Shown in pieces: positions 11,001-23,949 of a DNA stretch of 64,000 bases. The stretch's first letter is position 1; each line of letters begins with the position of its first letter. Both the position numbers and the translations under genes were made by a program. The stretch spans positions 1,369,663 to 1,433,662 of the forward strand of contig VZTI01001820.1 in assembly GCA_013397865.1 (NCBI GenBank), read 5' to 3'. This stretch comes from Struthidea cinerea (Eukaryota; Chordata; Aves; Passeriformes; Corcoracidae). The notes beneath the pieces were generated by a model. The model was given only the letters and a program-made list of their open reading frames with translations, had not been told where the DNA came from and did no database searches.

Positions 11001-14000
11001 TTTGATGTTTTTATGATTTATATCCTTTAGACATGAAAACATAGAATTACGTTGAAATAAAAAAAAAAAATTCTGTAAACAGGAGGCAAAAGCTGAAATT
11101 TAGTAACTGTCACTAATGATTCCTGATTGGATGCTTTCATGCGTGGCCTACTAAGCCAAATGAAGGTGCATAATAAAAAATGTCACTGAATTGAGAACGT
11201 TAATTTTTCAGGAGATGTTGAGTTGGTAGTTGTCTTTTCTTTATATATTTAGCTAGGAACACATACCAAAGCATTTTCTAAGTTATGTATAAATAACTAC
11301 ATCTTTCCCCCATGCTGAGAGATCATGTCTCTGAATTTGCACTAGTAGAATTTAGGATGACAGAATATACGCAGTATAAAAGCAGAATATGGAAGAAGGA
11401 CTGTTTTGATTTTTAAAATAAAAATTTTTCTGTCTACAGAAGAGAGAAAGAAACAAAGTTTTTTAGGGGTTCTCCTAATTGGAACAGGCTCAATAATAAA
11501 GTGTACATAATTAGAAGTCCTTTTTACAAAGCAATAGAGAGAAAAGATGCAAAAAGTGGGGATGTGACTTGGGGGGCATCAGTGGGAAACTCCTGGATAT
11601 GTCTACTTGTGGTTATTCCATTGGATTAGTTTAGTCATTCACTGACATTACAGTAATTAAAGAGATTAAGCAGAAGTGCACACATACCACCTTTTTTTTT
11701 CCCCAGGCAAGGTGCTTTTGTTATTAATCATACAGTCTCTACAGCTCTATGTCTATGTATTAATAAATCCTCCAATATTCCATGGGGCTATTCCATAGTT
11801 GTTTTTCTAATGGTGAACTCTAGGATGCCTATCAGAAACTACAGAAATTTGGAAACTGGACTTAAAGGTAACAACTCCTGTGATTCCTGTGCTGGCATCT
11901 GCTGCTTTTGCCAGTGCCACCTTTACCTGCTGACAGGCAGCGTAGGGGATGCTGAGAGCGTGTCCATCGGAGTGTGCACGCATTGGCGGGTGGGTGGCAG
12001 ACTGGTTTGGCAGTGTAATTTCATCGGGTTTCTGAGGACATGGGAGTATTCTTAACAGAGAAGAAGAAAGATGAGGACGGAAAAGCTGTTTTTCTGGAAT
12101 CACTGCACATGATCTGAGAGGTGCTTGTAGACTGAGCCAGCTAGCAGAGCTCCTGGGATAGGTGGTGAAGCAAAACTCAGATGTCTGGGCCTCCTAGCAG
12201 ATTGTCAGAAAGGTAAAGGAACTCCCTAGAAATCTGTGTCCTAGAAGTCACCTAAGTGTTGCGGCACCAGAGCAGCAGTATATTGTCCCCAGAAGAAGAA
12301 ATAGGTTGGCCTTGCTCTTCGGGGTGCTGGCTGCCCCCACTTACTGCCTGTTAGTAGTTAACCAGGTTGGGGATGGCAGATCAGCTTCTGGGCTTGTTGC
12401 CATGGAAGATTGAGATGTTTCTTTGAGCAGTGCTGCTCTACCAGGTGTATACACAGGAGGAACTGGCATCTCTTCAGAAAGCAGAGGAGAGAGATTTGTG
12501 TCCACTGATTTTTGGGAGCAACTTTTCTGCTTCATTTGCTCTGACAATGCCTTCTCATTGTTTGGGTTAGTGACTCGTAGATGGAACTAAATGTAGCACT
12601 TGGGAAGGGCAGGACTGACCTCTGCAGTTGTCCATGCACATGCATGGCCCGGCATTAATGATCACTGTGTAGCATCTTTGCCTAAATTTGCCTCAGACAG
12701 CAGTAGAATTTGAAAAAAACAACGGTTCCCATGTAGCTGTCACAAATACTACTTAAAAACATTAAAATGCTGCCACCCATTTCAAGGGCTAAAAAAGGAG
12801 TAGAAAACTTGCTTGCTGGTAATCTCAGTGAGAAAAGTAACATAAGAAAAGGCAGGAAGTACCTTGATGAGGCTTTTGGAAATAAAGCATAAGGATGGCA
12901 TGTAAATATACAGGCTGGCAGTGACAGTGGCAACAAAAGCTGCTCCTTAGTAGGCTGGGCACTTCAGAGGAGTTCACTGTAATCTTCCTTTCTCCCTTCA
13001 TCTACTCTTGTTTTAAAGTCCTAATTCAGCTGTAAAAACCTTTAGTTCCACTTCCTCCTCTTAAATGAATGAAAAAAGAATCTTTAGACAAATCCTGATC
13101 CCAATCCCACATATGTAAAACAAGATTAACTTGGTTGACTTTAATGGCATCAGTTGGGGCATACTTTACTGAAACCCATCAACGATTAGATCACTTGGCT
13201 TAAGTCAAATGCATAAATAACAAAGGTATTTCCAGTACTTTCTCTGTAAGCTGGTTTTATTTGGCGGTCCCTGGAGTTAATCTTAGCCCTGAGTTCAAAA
13301 AGACCTGGATTTCACCCAGAGGTGTTCCATCAGCATAAATCTGGCCTAAATGATACCAGAATAAGCTCTACCAGCTGAATGAACCATGCAAGCACCTTTC
13401 AACTGCAAGTTTGGGGCTTTCAGTGCACCTGTCCAGTATTCTTCTGAGGCTGAAAGGGAACACATTTCACCAGCGATGGGAAAACAAGAGAAGAGTATTT
13501 GCAACTCCAAAATAACTACATGGAAAACCATTGCTTAGAAATAACTCCACACACATCCTTTCATAAGTATCATTTGTCTGTGAGAAGGGCTAACTTGTAG
13601 TGAACTCTTTGATGTGGGATTTTATTTTCAGACCACTGCAGACACAGATTTTTTTTCAAAGCAACAACTGTACTATGTACTGCATGCCACAGCTGTTTTT
13701 GGAAAGAATTGCCACAAAATGTAATTTAAAAAGAACTTTCATGTAAGACCCACAAACTTCTAAGTATCCTTACCAAATAGTACATACTTCTATCAAAAAG
13801 CTCTATTTCATTTTTCTCAAATAACAATATTATTATATAATTCTTAACCTCAGTAGACATCAATGTTCCGATCTTTTCCTGTATGTTAATGGGAAGGGAA
13901 CAAGAGGTTGCTTTGATTCTACACTATCTTGTCTTTATCTATTATACTTATCATGCAAAATAGATGCAGGCTACTGTCAGGTACTTGAGCAGCTTTCTGT

Positions 14001-17000
14001 GCACAGTTTGACACTGGTTTGCCCAGACAGCTGAATATGAAAAAATGTGTGGGAGAATCAGGGCCCAAAACTCAACTGAAGACATACCTGGACTGAGGGC
14101 CATACCCCTATATGACATAAAGCAACATCATTCTATTCTTAGTGGAGTCTGTTATCTGTAGATAAGGATGTGTCCATGGGGGTCCTCAAACTGCTAAAGC
14201 TGAGAAATTTCATATGGAAACTAGAATGGGAAAAATAGTCTAATATCCAACTTCTCATTTGATTGTACTGAAAATTAATTGTCTCCATTAAATGTAAATC
14301 TAAAAGGTGAAAAACAGCTGATTAAAAAAAAAATATTATTTTTTAAAAAAAGCTATGCCCTTTGTTTCCTACTCACAAGCTTCCCTCTGTCCTGAATCCT
14401 GGACTAGAAATCTGTCTTTCCATAGAAAATTTTGCATAAGACGTACTTACCCCGTCTGGTAGCAAATCTGCCTTGGTCTCTGCACATGAACAAAATACAC
14501 TCTTCTTAGTCTTTGTTATGACCATAAAGAATAAAAGAAATCATGCATTTAGACACACAACATCCATTTTAGCCCTCATCTAACTGTAATCCCGGCTTAT
14601 TCAATACCCTCAGATGTGTGCATGTAGCTTCTAATGGGTGCATTTATGCCAGTGCCATATTGAGCAGCACTGCATTTCCCTGCTGAATAACTATGCCAGT
14701 TTGCAGCAGTTGAAAGGTCAGACTGTGAGGCTGAGTATTCTCACTGTCTGTCTGTCTGGGATGCCCAGAACTACAGTTTTTCTATATGCTTTTCATGGTG
14801 AAGTACGGGCAGGCCACTGACTGCAAGAAAGTCCCCTAATTTTGTTCTTTAACACTGTTGTATCCAAACAAGTGACAAAACACAGAAGACTGGAGCTAAG
14901 TCAGATACCTCTGCCTTTAGTTAATCAAAGCTGTAGTGCAGATAGGCCTTGCAAAAGCTGGAAGGAACTCCAGCATCTTGTCTTCTTTTGTTTCGTTTTT
15001 TGCAGATGTGCGTGCCAACTTTTCTTTTCTTTTGAGATAAATGCAAGCAAATATATGTGCATATTATCTGCAATGTTATTTTATATAACTCAGTATTTAC
15101 CTGTTATTTATATGCTATATATAAGCGCACAGAGAATTTTCTAGCAGAAAATTTAAGATGACAACTGAAAAGCTACTTCTAGGAGAAATACTTATTTTCA
15201 AAGATGTGAAAGCACTATCTGTAAGGGAACAAAGCTCTTAGCAATGTATGTCATTTTCTCACAGACCCCTTTCCTTTTGTACTCCCTCCTTTGCCTTTGT
15301 TGATGCTGCTTCACTACAAAAAACAGTGCTCTAGGGTAGACCTCAGAGCCCCAGCTCCTACCAACCTCTTCCTCCCTTATTCTCAGTAGCAGAAGCTACT
15401 GCAAGGTTACTTTGCAATCAAGAAAAGAAGTTTATACAATGCCCGAACTCTGCAGCTTTCAACTGTTCCTCATTTTTCCACATTAGTGCCTTAATTAGGT
15501 CCAAATGTTTTTCATTTTCTCCCTTATGGTCCCTTCTGTGAAACCTGATGCTGGCCATGGACACTGTCCTCTTGCGACCTTTTCTCTTCCTGTTCCTGCT
15601 GCTGGCTGGCTTTTAAATTGTGAGCAATTGTAGGAGGGTGATGGTTGCCCACTTTTTCATCTCTTCACACACCCAGGGGGCTGTTCACTCTGTTGCTGAA
15701 GTCAGACCCAGTCAGGAATCCCCCTTGCTTTTCCCCTTCTCTGTGAGGCAGAAGTGAGTGAGAAGAAAACAGATTTTTAGCTGGTGTGTAAAGCAGTTCA
15801 TACCATCCACTTGAGTCACTCTCAGTATAAACTCTTAATACAGTGCTACAGTAATTTATCACATTGCATTAAATGTATAAACGAGGTTTCTTAAGTCCAG
15901 CCATTGATTTCAAGAAGATTATTTTTAGGGAGCTATCTTGCAAGTTCCGCCGGCAATTTCGCATGCATTATTTTAGCAAATCACGTGGGTGCCTGTGAGG
16001 GCAGGAAGAGAGCTCAAAATGTTCGACACTGAGGAAAGAGTTCAGTAGAATAGAAAAGCGGAAATTTTAAATTACTCGTTTCAAAGTTTGCCCGTAACAA
16101 TGAATTTTACCAATACAGTATGTCAACAGAGCTGAACTGAAGATAACAGAGGAAAATTAAATTAGCTAAGAATCTGGCCCAAGTGATTAAGGAAGGAGAA
16201 ACTAAAGAAAACAAAAAAGGGCTTAGTCCTTTTCTTGTGGCGTGAGTAACCCCAGTTACTGGAACGACACTGATGTAAAATTGGTTTATGTAGCAGAAAA
16301 ATCAAATCATATGTCAATTGGAATTGCATGACTGATGGTAAACACAAAAATTAAGCATGAAAACCATGGTCAGAGACAAAACCACTGCAATGGGAAAAAG
16401 ACGGCAGTAGTATCCGCAACAGCATTTATCTGCAGGAAATAAAGGAGAGAATTTCTAACACATTTTATCTTAGTACAGAGCTACAGCATGTCTTGCTTCT
16501 CAAATAAAACTTTGTATCACTAACCTCATTTCTCTATATGAGGTGTAATAGGATTTGTAGAAATCATGCAGATGTATCCACAAAAACTGCAAGTACCAGA
16601 AGATGAATGATGTACAGAAACGGTAATTGTTTATTTTTTCCGTGCAAGGTTTGTTCATTGTTTCCCTCAGGGAGACAGATGTGCAGACTGTATGTGCAGG
16701 GTGAAGTGAGTACCCCTTCCTTTTTGACACCTTTAAAATTATTAGAATTAAATCTATACTTTGCTAAGTGAAATGTTTCAATTTAATCAAACTGTGCTGT
16801 CATGACCATACTTACATTAAGAGTTTAAGAGCCCTTCTTTGCCCTCAGCTAATCCCTCACATATGAGGTTTTCATGGTTAAATTGTCTCCTGTGTAAGTA
16901 ATCAAGTACATATGAACTCTGCTGCTAGGGAAATTGAGCACAAGTCAAAATCTCTCAGAATGAATTGCTGAGAACAGTGGAGTTAAGGAAAGGAGGGGAT

Positions 17001-17599
17001 CTGGCTTCAGTCATCAGGTCCTCCTGATTCTTTCTTACCTTGTAACTTACTCCAGTGAAGATCTGAAAGATGAACAATATCTGCTTCTGTACCAAGAAAA
17101 TGCATTCAATCTGTGTGCTTCTGCTGCCACTCTTTCACTCTTCTAATCATTCTCATAATTGCATTTTGAAAAGCGAACACCCGTCATCTTATAATAATGC
17201 TGGTCCATGGACTAAGTTGTAATACCTAAAGGACAACATCACTGTATAACTTTCCAAGCATCTGGAAAGTGTACCCTGCAGGAATGAAAAGGGCAATAAT
17301 GGATCTTCCAGTTCAGAAGACTTTTTTGTGGGATCACTGGAAAATGTTGCGATCAAAAAATCAGGGAACACAAGTGGAAGAGTTCCAATTTTTAAGGAGA
17401 ATAGGGGTACACTAGCCAAAGCAGGACCACTATGAATTTTAACACTAAAAATTCACAGAAAGAAGGTGGTAAAGAAGCAAGATTTAGGCCTTTATGTAAT
17501 GAACATAGATAAAGGGACCATGTGAACAGATTGCAAAGTTGATTAATAAATGAAGCGTAGGTCCATAAAAATTGAATAAATGCCTACAAAGATAGTCAA
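8073..17599. other. AT-rich non-coding stretch with two points of note
   Basis: No gene is recognised. A TATA-like box (atataaaaag, 10171-10180) is followed 58 bp later by AATAAA (10238-10243), an arrangement found in LTRs, but no LTR ends are visible. A polypyrimidine run ending in 'ccccag' (about 11692-11706) resembles a splice acceptor with no convincing exon behind it. The short segment 13092-13160 resembles a motif spread through sauropsid genomes (see findings). Open frames do not exceed about 100 codons. Confidence 0.55.
15945..15989. promoter_or_regulatory. Small CpG-dense patch with an E-box
   Basis: Five CpGs fall within about 45 bp of otherwise CpG-poor DNA, including 'ccgccgg' near 15948 and a CACGTG E-box at 15982-15987. 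CpG retention in such a setting suggests either constraint or a hypomethylated element. This is inferred from composition only; no coding frame explains it. Confidence 0.2.
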
Positions 17600-17960
17600 G
17601 AGATCATGAAGCCCACTGTTTTACCCACTAATAGGAGCTATTTCTAGATGACTTCTGACAGTTTCCTGTCTTTCCTAAAAACCTCCATTGATGTAAATTC
17701 TGTGATGTCCCTACTCACAAACAATATAAACTAGCTTTCTACTACTTTACCACTGAAAGTTTTACTTTATGCCGAAATTAAAATTTTTGCTATAATCTAA
17801 TCCTATGATTTGGAAAAAAAACCCAAACTCTCATTTTTTTGTGGGACTTTTTATCTATTTGAGAATAGTTATCATGTTCCATCATAGTTCCTTTCCTCTC
17901 TATTTTCTCGCTGTGTTGTTTATGCTGTGCAAATGTTTCATTTTACTTCCTTTGACCATA
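17600..17960 (-). mobile_element. Old CR1/L3-like LINE remnant, 3' half
   Basis: The plus strand reads as the reverse complement of an old CR1-like 3' region. Around 17843-17910, 'tttgagaatagttatcatg', a pyrimidine-rich linker and 'cctctctattttctcgctg' occur in the order expected for the antisense of the conserved 'KRRLRGDMI.VFKY' block. The flank at 17640-17760 resembles the following antisense 3' part. Divergence is heavy and no open frame survives. Boundaries are approximate. Confidence 0.5.
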
Positions 17961-18284
17961 TCTTGCAAATAGCTTAACCAGTTTGTTCTCTTTTTACAGT
18001 GTCTATAGTTTCTCCCATGGAGAATAATATATGCTTAGAAACATTTTTTTGAGGAATTTACAGCTGTCTTTGATGCCTATGTTCACTTAGCTACCTGCTA
18101 TCTATTAGTTTATTGAAGCCTCCACACTTCTAGTCCATCATCTTTTTTTGCTCTTCTTCCTCACCTTTCCAAGAATTCCATACCCTGTGACTCCAAGGTT
18201 ACTCTTACATATGTAATCTTTCACCTTCACATTCTCACATCATTCTTTACTGCTTAGCTTCAAATCTGGAAAATCCTACATTTT

Positions 18285-18665
18285 TAAAACAAGAATTGCC
18301 AGTAATTCCAGGAACTCGCTGGACATTGGCATTCTGCTGCATTCTTTCACCAAGGAATACCTGGATTGTTAAAATCCCTCACTAATATTATGTCCTGTCC
18401 TTTGTCTGATTCTGCTTTTTGGACACAAAAAGCCTCAAGTCTTCCTTGTTTAATATTTTGCAATCCCTGCAATCAAAGCCTTCATAATCTTTTCCCCTTT
18501 TACCTTCCCAGAGATAGTAAATTCCTTCACATTCTGGATCTCCCAGCACACCTGTGTACCCTTGAATGCAGGGCAGTATATCTAATCTTTCCTGTCCTTC
18601 TGAGCAAGCTAATGCTTTGTTTATTAATATTCCAGTCATGCCACCACCTCACCACAATTTGTCAG
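18285..18665 (-). mobile_element. Old CR1-like LINE remnant, endonuclease region
   Basis: Read on the minus strand this resembles the CR1 ORF2 endonuclease. Plus-strand landmarks are 'ttgttaaaatccctcacta' (18367-18385), 'tgtccttctgagcaagcta' (18592-18610) and 'attccagtcatgccaccacc' (18629-18648), in the order seen in the antisense of CR1 endonuclease DNA. It lies upstream, in element orientation, of the 17600-17960 remnant. Only about 325 bp separate them, too little for the reverse transcriptase, so either that domain was deleted or these are independent insertions. The 83-codon minus and 108-codon plus frames here are incidental. Confidence 0.5.
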
Positions 18666-21600
18666 TATACTGGTGAAGGCAGTACCCATTAATGAGTTAA
18701 AAAAGTCTTAGTGCCTTCAAGGAGATGCATTTGTTGGGAAGCCCAAGGACTTAAAAAACTGAAAAAGAATTAGGGGAAGTCTTCTAAGGAAAAAAGAAAC
18801 CCTCAGAAGAACAGGACAGAGCAGGGAGAGTGCAGCATAACAACAATTCATACCACTCACCTTGAGGCAGGAGCTAAAATGAGACTGGATAAGTGCTCTG
18901 AGAGATCTGAGAAACCATGAGTGGCTGTGCTTATTGGACACCACAGCAGGGAACAACAGAAGCATTCACTTATATAGAGAGAACCCAAAAAAAATGAAGT
19001 AAGTATGTTAAGAAAGGAATATTTTCCACTACCTACAAGGAGAGAAATCTTTGGAGACATGGCTTGTGCCAAATATTTTCCTATGCTTGGTGCATCAGCA
19101 GGATTCTGGCAGGTGTTCTTAGGAAAACAGAGCACATGTTTGTGCACATTCTGCACCTCCTCTGGGAGACACTGTTTCTGCAGATTGTTGTTTGGGTTGT
19201 GTTTGACATCCACAGTATTTCACAGTAAAACACAGGAAAAAAAAGCAGTGGTGGTATTAAAGGGTATTGAAGTATTAGATGATATTCTTACCTGGGGAAG
19301 GCAGTAGAAAAGCATGACAAGAAGCTCTGAGTAGCCAGAGGTTTACCAAAATGCCAACAGTAAATACTGTTAAGCAGAAATAACACATCTGGGAGAAAAA
19401 TTAGGATGTGAGTAGGCTACTATAAAGCCATTTCTGACCCATTTGCTTGAATAGGCAAGAATGCTGAAGACTGCATTCCCCAGCTGTCCCTGCCAGGCTG
19501 GGAAGTGCTGACTGCTCAAGCTGTCCAGCTCCAAAGCAGCAGGGTGCTCCTGGACCCTCGTGGCAGGCAGCCCATGGTGGCTCATCAGGACCTGTGGCAG
19601 CTTGGTTAGCAGATGGATATTTTTAGGCAGTGGCTTTGGCTGGAGCACAGCTCTGCTCTGGCACATGTGAAGCCAGAGACCGGTAACTGAGATATCATGG
19701 GTACAAACAGAAATGGTGCCACTGCACTCATGTAGAGAAGGAGGCTTCTGCCAGAAATCAGGGGTGAAAAGTAACCATGTTCTGTAAAAAGCAGAGGCTG
19801 TTGGGCTGACCATAAGCCATTGTCCCTAAGGACCTAGTAAACTTTTTATAAGGATTTGAAACTCATTTTTGCAGCTACATTTTTACCTTTGATTTAAAAT
19901 CAAATGCAAATCTGGGAAAAATTTATAGCTGCAAATATATTTTCTATACCACAAATAGTCAGAGTGCCAAAACCAGAATTAAATTTCCCCTAGGTCAGTC
20001 TGATAAAACAAAACAGTGTAGCCTTGGACAAAATGATTGTCAGGAGCTCAAGTGTATATTAGAAAAAATACCACTACATTTTTTTTTACGCTCTTCTCTA
20101 AATAATCACAACTGATCTTTGTTGGTGGCAAGGTTCTTGGCCAGTACCTCTAGTCTGGCAGTTATTTGTTCCTCTGAACTACTGGTGAGAACAGAAAGTA
20201 GTGAAATCCATGAGCAGTGGCCCATATACAGCTTATTTTCTCACCCTGCTAAGATGGAGTTCTTGTTGTTTGGAAGTATTTTGTTTAAAGGCACGGAGCA
20301 GTGATTCCAAAGGCACACCATAAAAAATGTGCTTAAAAGGATACATGAAAGTCAACCAAGGAACTGAAAAATCTAAGAGAAGGGCCAGGGATGTTTTATG
20401 TTGGCCTTAAATAAACAGTGCCATTGTGGGAAGTTAAATATGGTAGCATCTGCCAAAAATACTACTCAAGCAAAAGAGCCTATGTTGGTAGCAAAAGAAA
20501 TATCTCCCCCTCTCTCCTCTCCTGGCATGAAGCAGGCGTAGGTTTGTTTATGTTGGCTATATAAACTTCATTGCTCCAAGAGAATTATTCTCAATTCCTG
20601 AAATAGACTCGTTTGAAGATATTAGAATAAAAAAAGGACGATCTCATGTAGTAACTCTGTTACACTGCAGCTGAGTTTTCTCCATTATCAGACATTGTGC
20701 TTGAGCTGACATAGAGGTTTGGAGGGGTGACCGACGCAGAACTAGGACCCAATCAAGTCCTATTTTTCAAGAGTGTCTCATACAGGCAGAGACCCCAGGA
20801 GGGTATGCAATTTGAGTCCCAGAACGTTGTATAAGCAAAACAAAAAGGTTTACAACCAACCTGAGAATATGAGACCTGGGGAGCACAATTTGTCCACTAA
20901 CTGAGTAAACACGGTAGCTGCATTTTACAGCTCCAAATTCAAGAGGTCATTCCTGCCTGAAAAAGTACCAGTGTGTGCTTAATATCTATTGAATACCACT
21001 GTAATCTGAGCCTTGGCTGGTCCAATAGGCAGGTCACAGAGGAAAAATATCTTCAAACCACACAGAGATTTGCATGCAGAAGGACGATGCTCACGTGTCT
21101 AGAGAACCACAAAGGGCAGAAGAGGTACAAAGACTTTGCCTAATGCAACTGCAGCTGAACAATGGCTGGCAATCTGCTTCTTACATAAAGCGAAATTGCA
21201 CAAACCACAATTTCTCCTCCCTGGGAACGCAGAGAGCAGTGGAGCTCACCTCCTGCCTGCAGCCGAGTTAGCCATTTTCTGCAAGGAGAACATTACATTT
21301 AATCCAGCAGGGAGGTCCCCATTCAGGTCTCTTCCGAATGCTGCCTTTCAACTTAATGTTTAATGATTCAAGCTGCCCTCATGCCTTTATGAATATAATA
21401 TGAAAGGGCTGGAAAAAGAACTGTTTGCCTCTAAGATTCATTGCCATCAGATAAAACTACGATATTTATGTGGTGTATTATACTAAAGAAAATTACTCTA
21501 CTGGGGCATAGCTCAGTGCTGGCAGAAACCATGAAAGTGATGCTAAATTTCTGGAGCTGCTGTGAAAGACTGAAGAAATTTGTTATTTCAGTATCATGAT

Positions 21601-22479
21601 AAGCAATATGTGCATTGAAATTATATTCCATAGAAGACTATATACTAACATTCAATCAATAAGACCTTTTGTTTTGTGGGGTTTTTTCCCCCAGGGATTT
21701 TATTCAGGTCATGCCTCGGAAATGAACAATGAGAACATAAAATTTAAACTTTTACATTAAGTTGCTCAAGAGCTGAGAAGACTGAGTGCATGTAGAGAAA
21801 AATGCAGAGGATCTTCTATTCTCCACTGATCATGCTGGTTACATTTTTCTATTGTTCTGACTTGGAGATACACAGAAAGCAAACAGTATTTATAGCATTA
21901 AAAAAAAAAAATCAGTTGCCATCCTTTATGCTTTCAAATGGAAGATGTGAGAATGCCACAGGCTGAGATTTTTATTCATGTAAATATGTATTTTTATGTT
22001 TCAAGTGTTTGTCTGGCCAGAAGAGTGTAACAAATTGAATTTGACAGTTAATTTCTAATCACCTCCTTTATCATCCATTGCAGTGCAGTAATAAATCCTA
22101 CTTCACCTCTCCCTTGGACTCTTTTTATTCTAATCACTGTGTTTCCATGGCTGTTGTTTTCATACCTCAACCTCCTTTTCTAGGCTCTAACATGTGCTTC
22201 ACGATCCATTATCAGCGTTCCACTGTCTTGCAAAGCCCACAAACACCTAACATTTAGAAATACTACATTAACAAAGGGAAAGGAGTCCATAATTGGATTT
22301 TTCTCAATGTATTTAGTACATTTAGTGATGTATATCCTTTTACCGTGTCATCTTCTGGCTTGATTCACACAAGAAAATGGTTAGCAACTAATAAAATAAG
22401 TTGATGAAACATTTGCAGGATCACTGTGTCCAGCAACAACCCCCTGGGCCAAAAATGACTTGGGAACAAGGGCAGTGAA
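18666..22479. other. Non-coding stretch, no recognised gene
   Basis: No gene or classifiable repeat is seen. A 147-codon minus-strand frame (19370-19813) and a 118-codon one (18857-19213) show no recognisable domain or splice context and are within chance length. Bases 21280-21500 have a low-repeat, AT-box-rich character that could be conserved non-coding DNA, but this cannot be judged from one sequence. Confidence 0.55.
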
Positions 22480-22893
22480 GTTGTAATGGGAGGGAATGGA
22501 AATTCTACTTTGCATAAGGAGGCCAGAAGAGCTTGACATATTTAGTGTAGCAAAACAAAAGCTGATACAGAATGTCATTGCTTTCTATAAATACACCGGG
22601 AGGTTAAACATCAAGGAAGGAAAAGATCTTTTGAAGATAAAGTACAGTGTTGGCACAAGAACAAATGGGCATAAACTGCCCATGAATGTATTTTAACTGG
22701 AAGCTGAAAGACATTATGTAGCCAGTTGAGCAGTCAATGCTGGAGAGAGCAAACTTCCAATGCAAGTGTGGGGGCACGAGAGGGGTTGTAAGATGGAGAG
22801 CGAACAGCTGAGGAAAGGCATTGTGTGATGTGGCCTGGGGCTCGCGGGGACTGGGCTCCGAGACACAGGGGGTCCCTTCCAGCCCTCTGTTCC
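22480..22893 (+). mobile_element. Old CR1/L3-like LINE, 3' end
   Basis: The plus-strand translation near 22520-22695 retains the C-terminal LINE pattern 'EELDIFSVAKQKL' then 'NVIAFYKYTGRL' then 'GTRTNGHKLPMN', equivalent to the 'RLRGDVIAVYKY ... RTNGHKL' stretch of old CR1/L3 ORF2. The segment ends with 'gggggtcccttccagccct' (22868-22886), matching the terminal 3' UTR motif of these LINEs. The copy is truncated at its 5' side and divergent. The 66-codon open frame at 22496-22696 is this relic, not a host gene. Confidence 0.6.
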
Positions 22894-23949
22894 TTTGTTT
22901 TAATTTTTCTCAAAGGTATTTGGAGATTCTGCATGGTGATGTCTCGCAGCTGGTAAAGGATATGGCTCAGAGAAGAAAAAGAAATAAGCAACATGTTCTA
23001 GCTCACCAGATGTATGTTATTACTTTATTCCCAATTCACAGGAAATGAACAATCATTTAGTACTGACAGGTACATACTGGAACTTACTATCTTTCTTTTA
23101 AACCTTAAAATAATGTACTACAGAAGTTTAGCATTAACCTTAAAGTAGACTTCACATTTTTGCCAAGGTTACTGTGATATCTTGTGAAATCTATGGGGGA
23201 AAACAGAAGAAGAAGGAGGCAGCAGGCAGAAATGATATAAATTTCTGCCAGAATGGCTGAAATGTTAGCGAGGTTAAAAAAAAACCCTATCATCCAAAGC
23301 TCTTCTGCTCTCAGAGATACCTCAATGAAAGGTCTCTTGGGAGCTGCAGAAGGTTAGGTAGGTCTGATTTTCATTGGGGTGTAACCCAGGTTACCTTCTT
23401 AATAGACAATTAGACAAGACAAAAGTAATGGTAAAAGCAGCAAGTGTCTCACTGAATCAAAGGACTACAGTTTGTTAACTGCATTAAATGGAGTGGGTTA
23501 CATCTATATAAGGGTAGGTCATTTCAGGTCTAAGACAAGGTCAGTGTTGTTTACCAGGATGATTCAGTTTGGCTTTTTGCATAACTTTTTAGTGTTTGCC
23601 TCTGAAGAGGTGAAGGTTAGGTATGATAGCAACTAAAGAAAAGCTCAGGCCAATACTTTCTAATGTTGCTAGAGAGTTCAGCGTGCCTTTCCTTAAAAAC
23701 AGATAAGGCTGGGCACTCAAAGGCAGGCAAGTATCCAGCTCTATCAGCAGCTAGTTTGTCTAAAGGAGAAATCTGAGTGGCGTCCAAAAGCCAGCAGGCT
23801 GCTGCTCAGAGTGTCACCATTCCCACTTGCTCCTTTTCCACTGAGCAAGTCAATGCCAGAAGTGACATTGGAAAGTCTTGGTTTTCCCAGCCACCCCTTG
23901 AACTGGCAAGTCAGGAAGATTTATAAATAGCAAATGGAAACAGAACCAT
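22894..23949. other. Non-coding spacer between two LINE remnants
   Basis: No gene or repeat family is recognised. The DNA is AT-rich, the open frames are under 76 codons, and no splice-framed exon is visible. Confidence 0.6.

Noticed and set aside
11690..11706. Polypyrimidine tract plus CAG as a splice acceptor
   Set aside because: The downstream sequence has no sustained frame, donor or protein similarity that would make it an exon.
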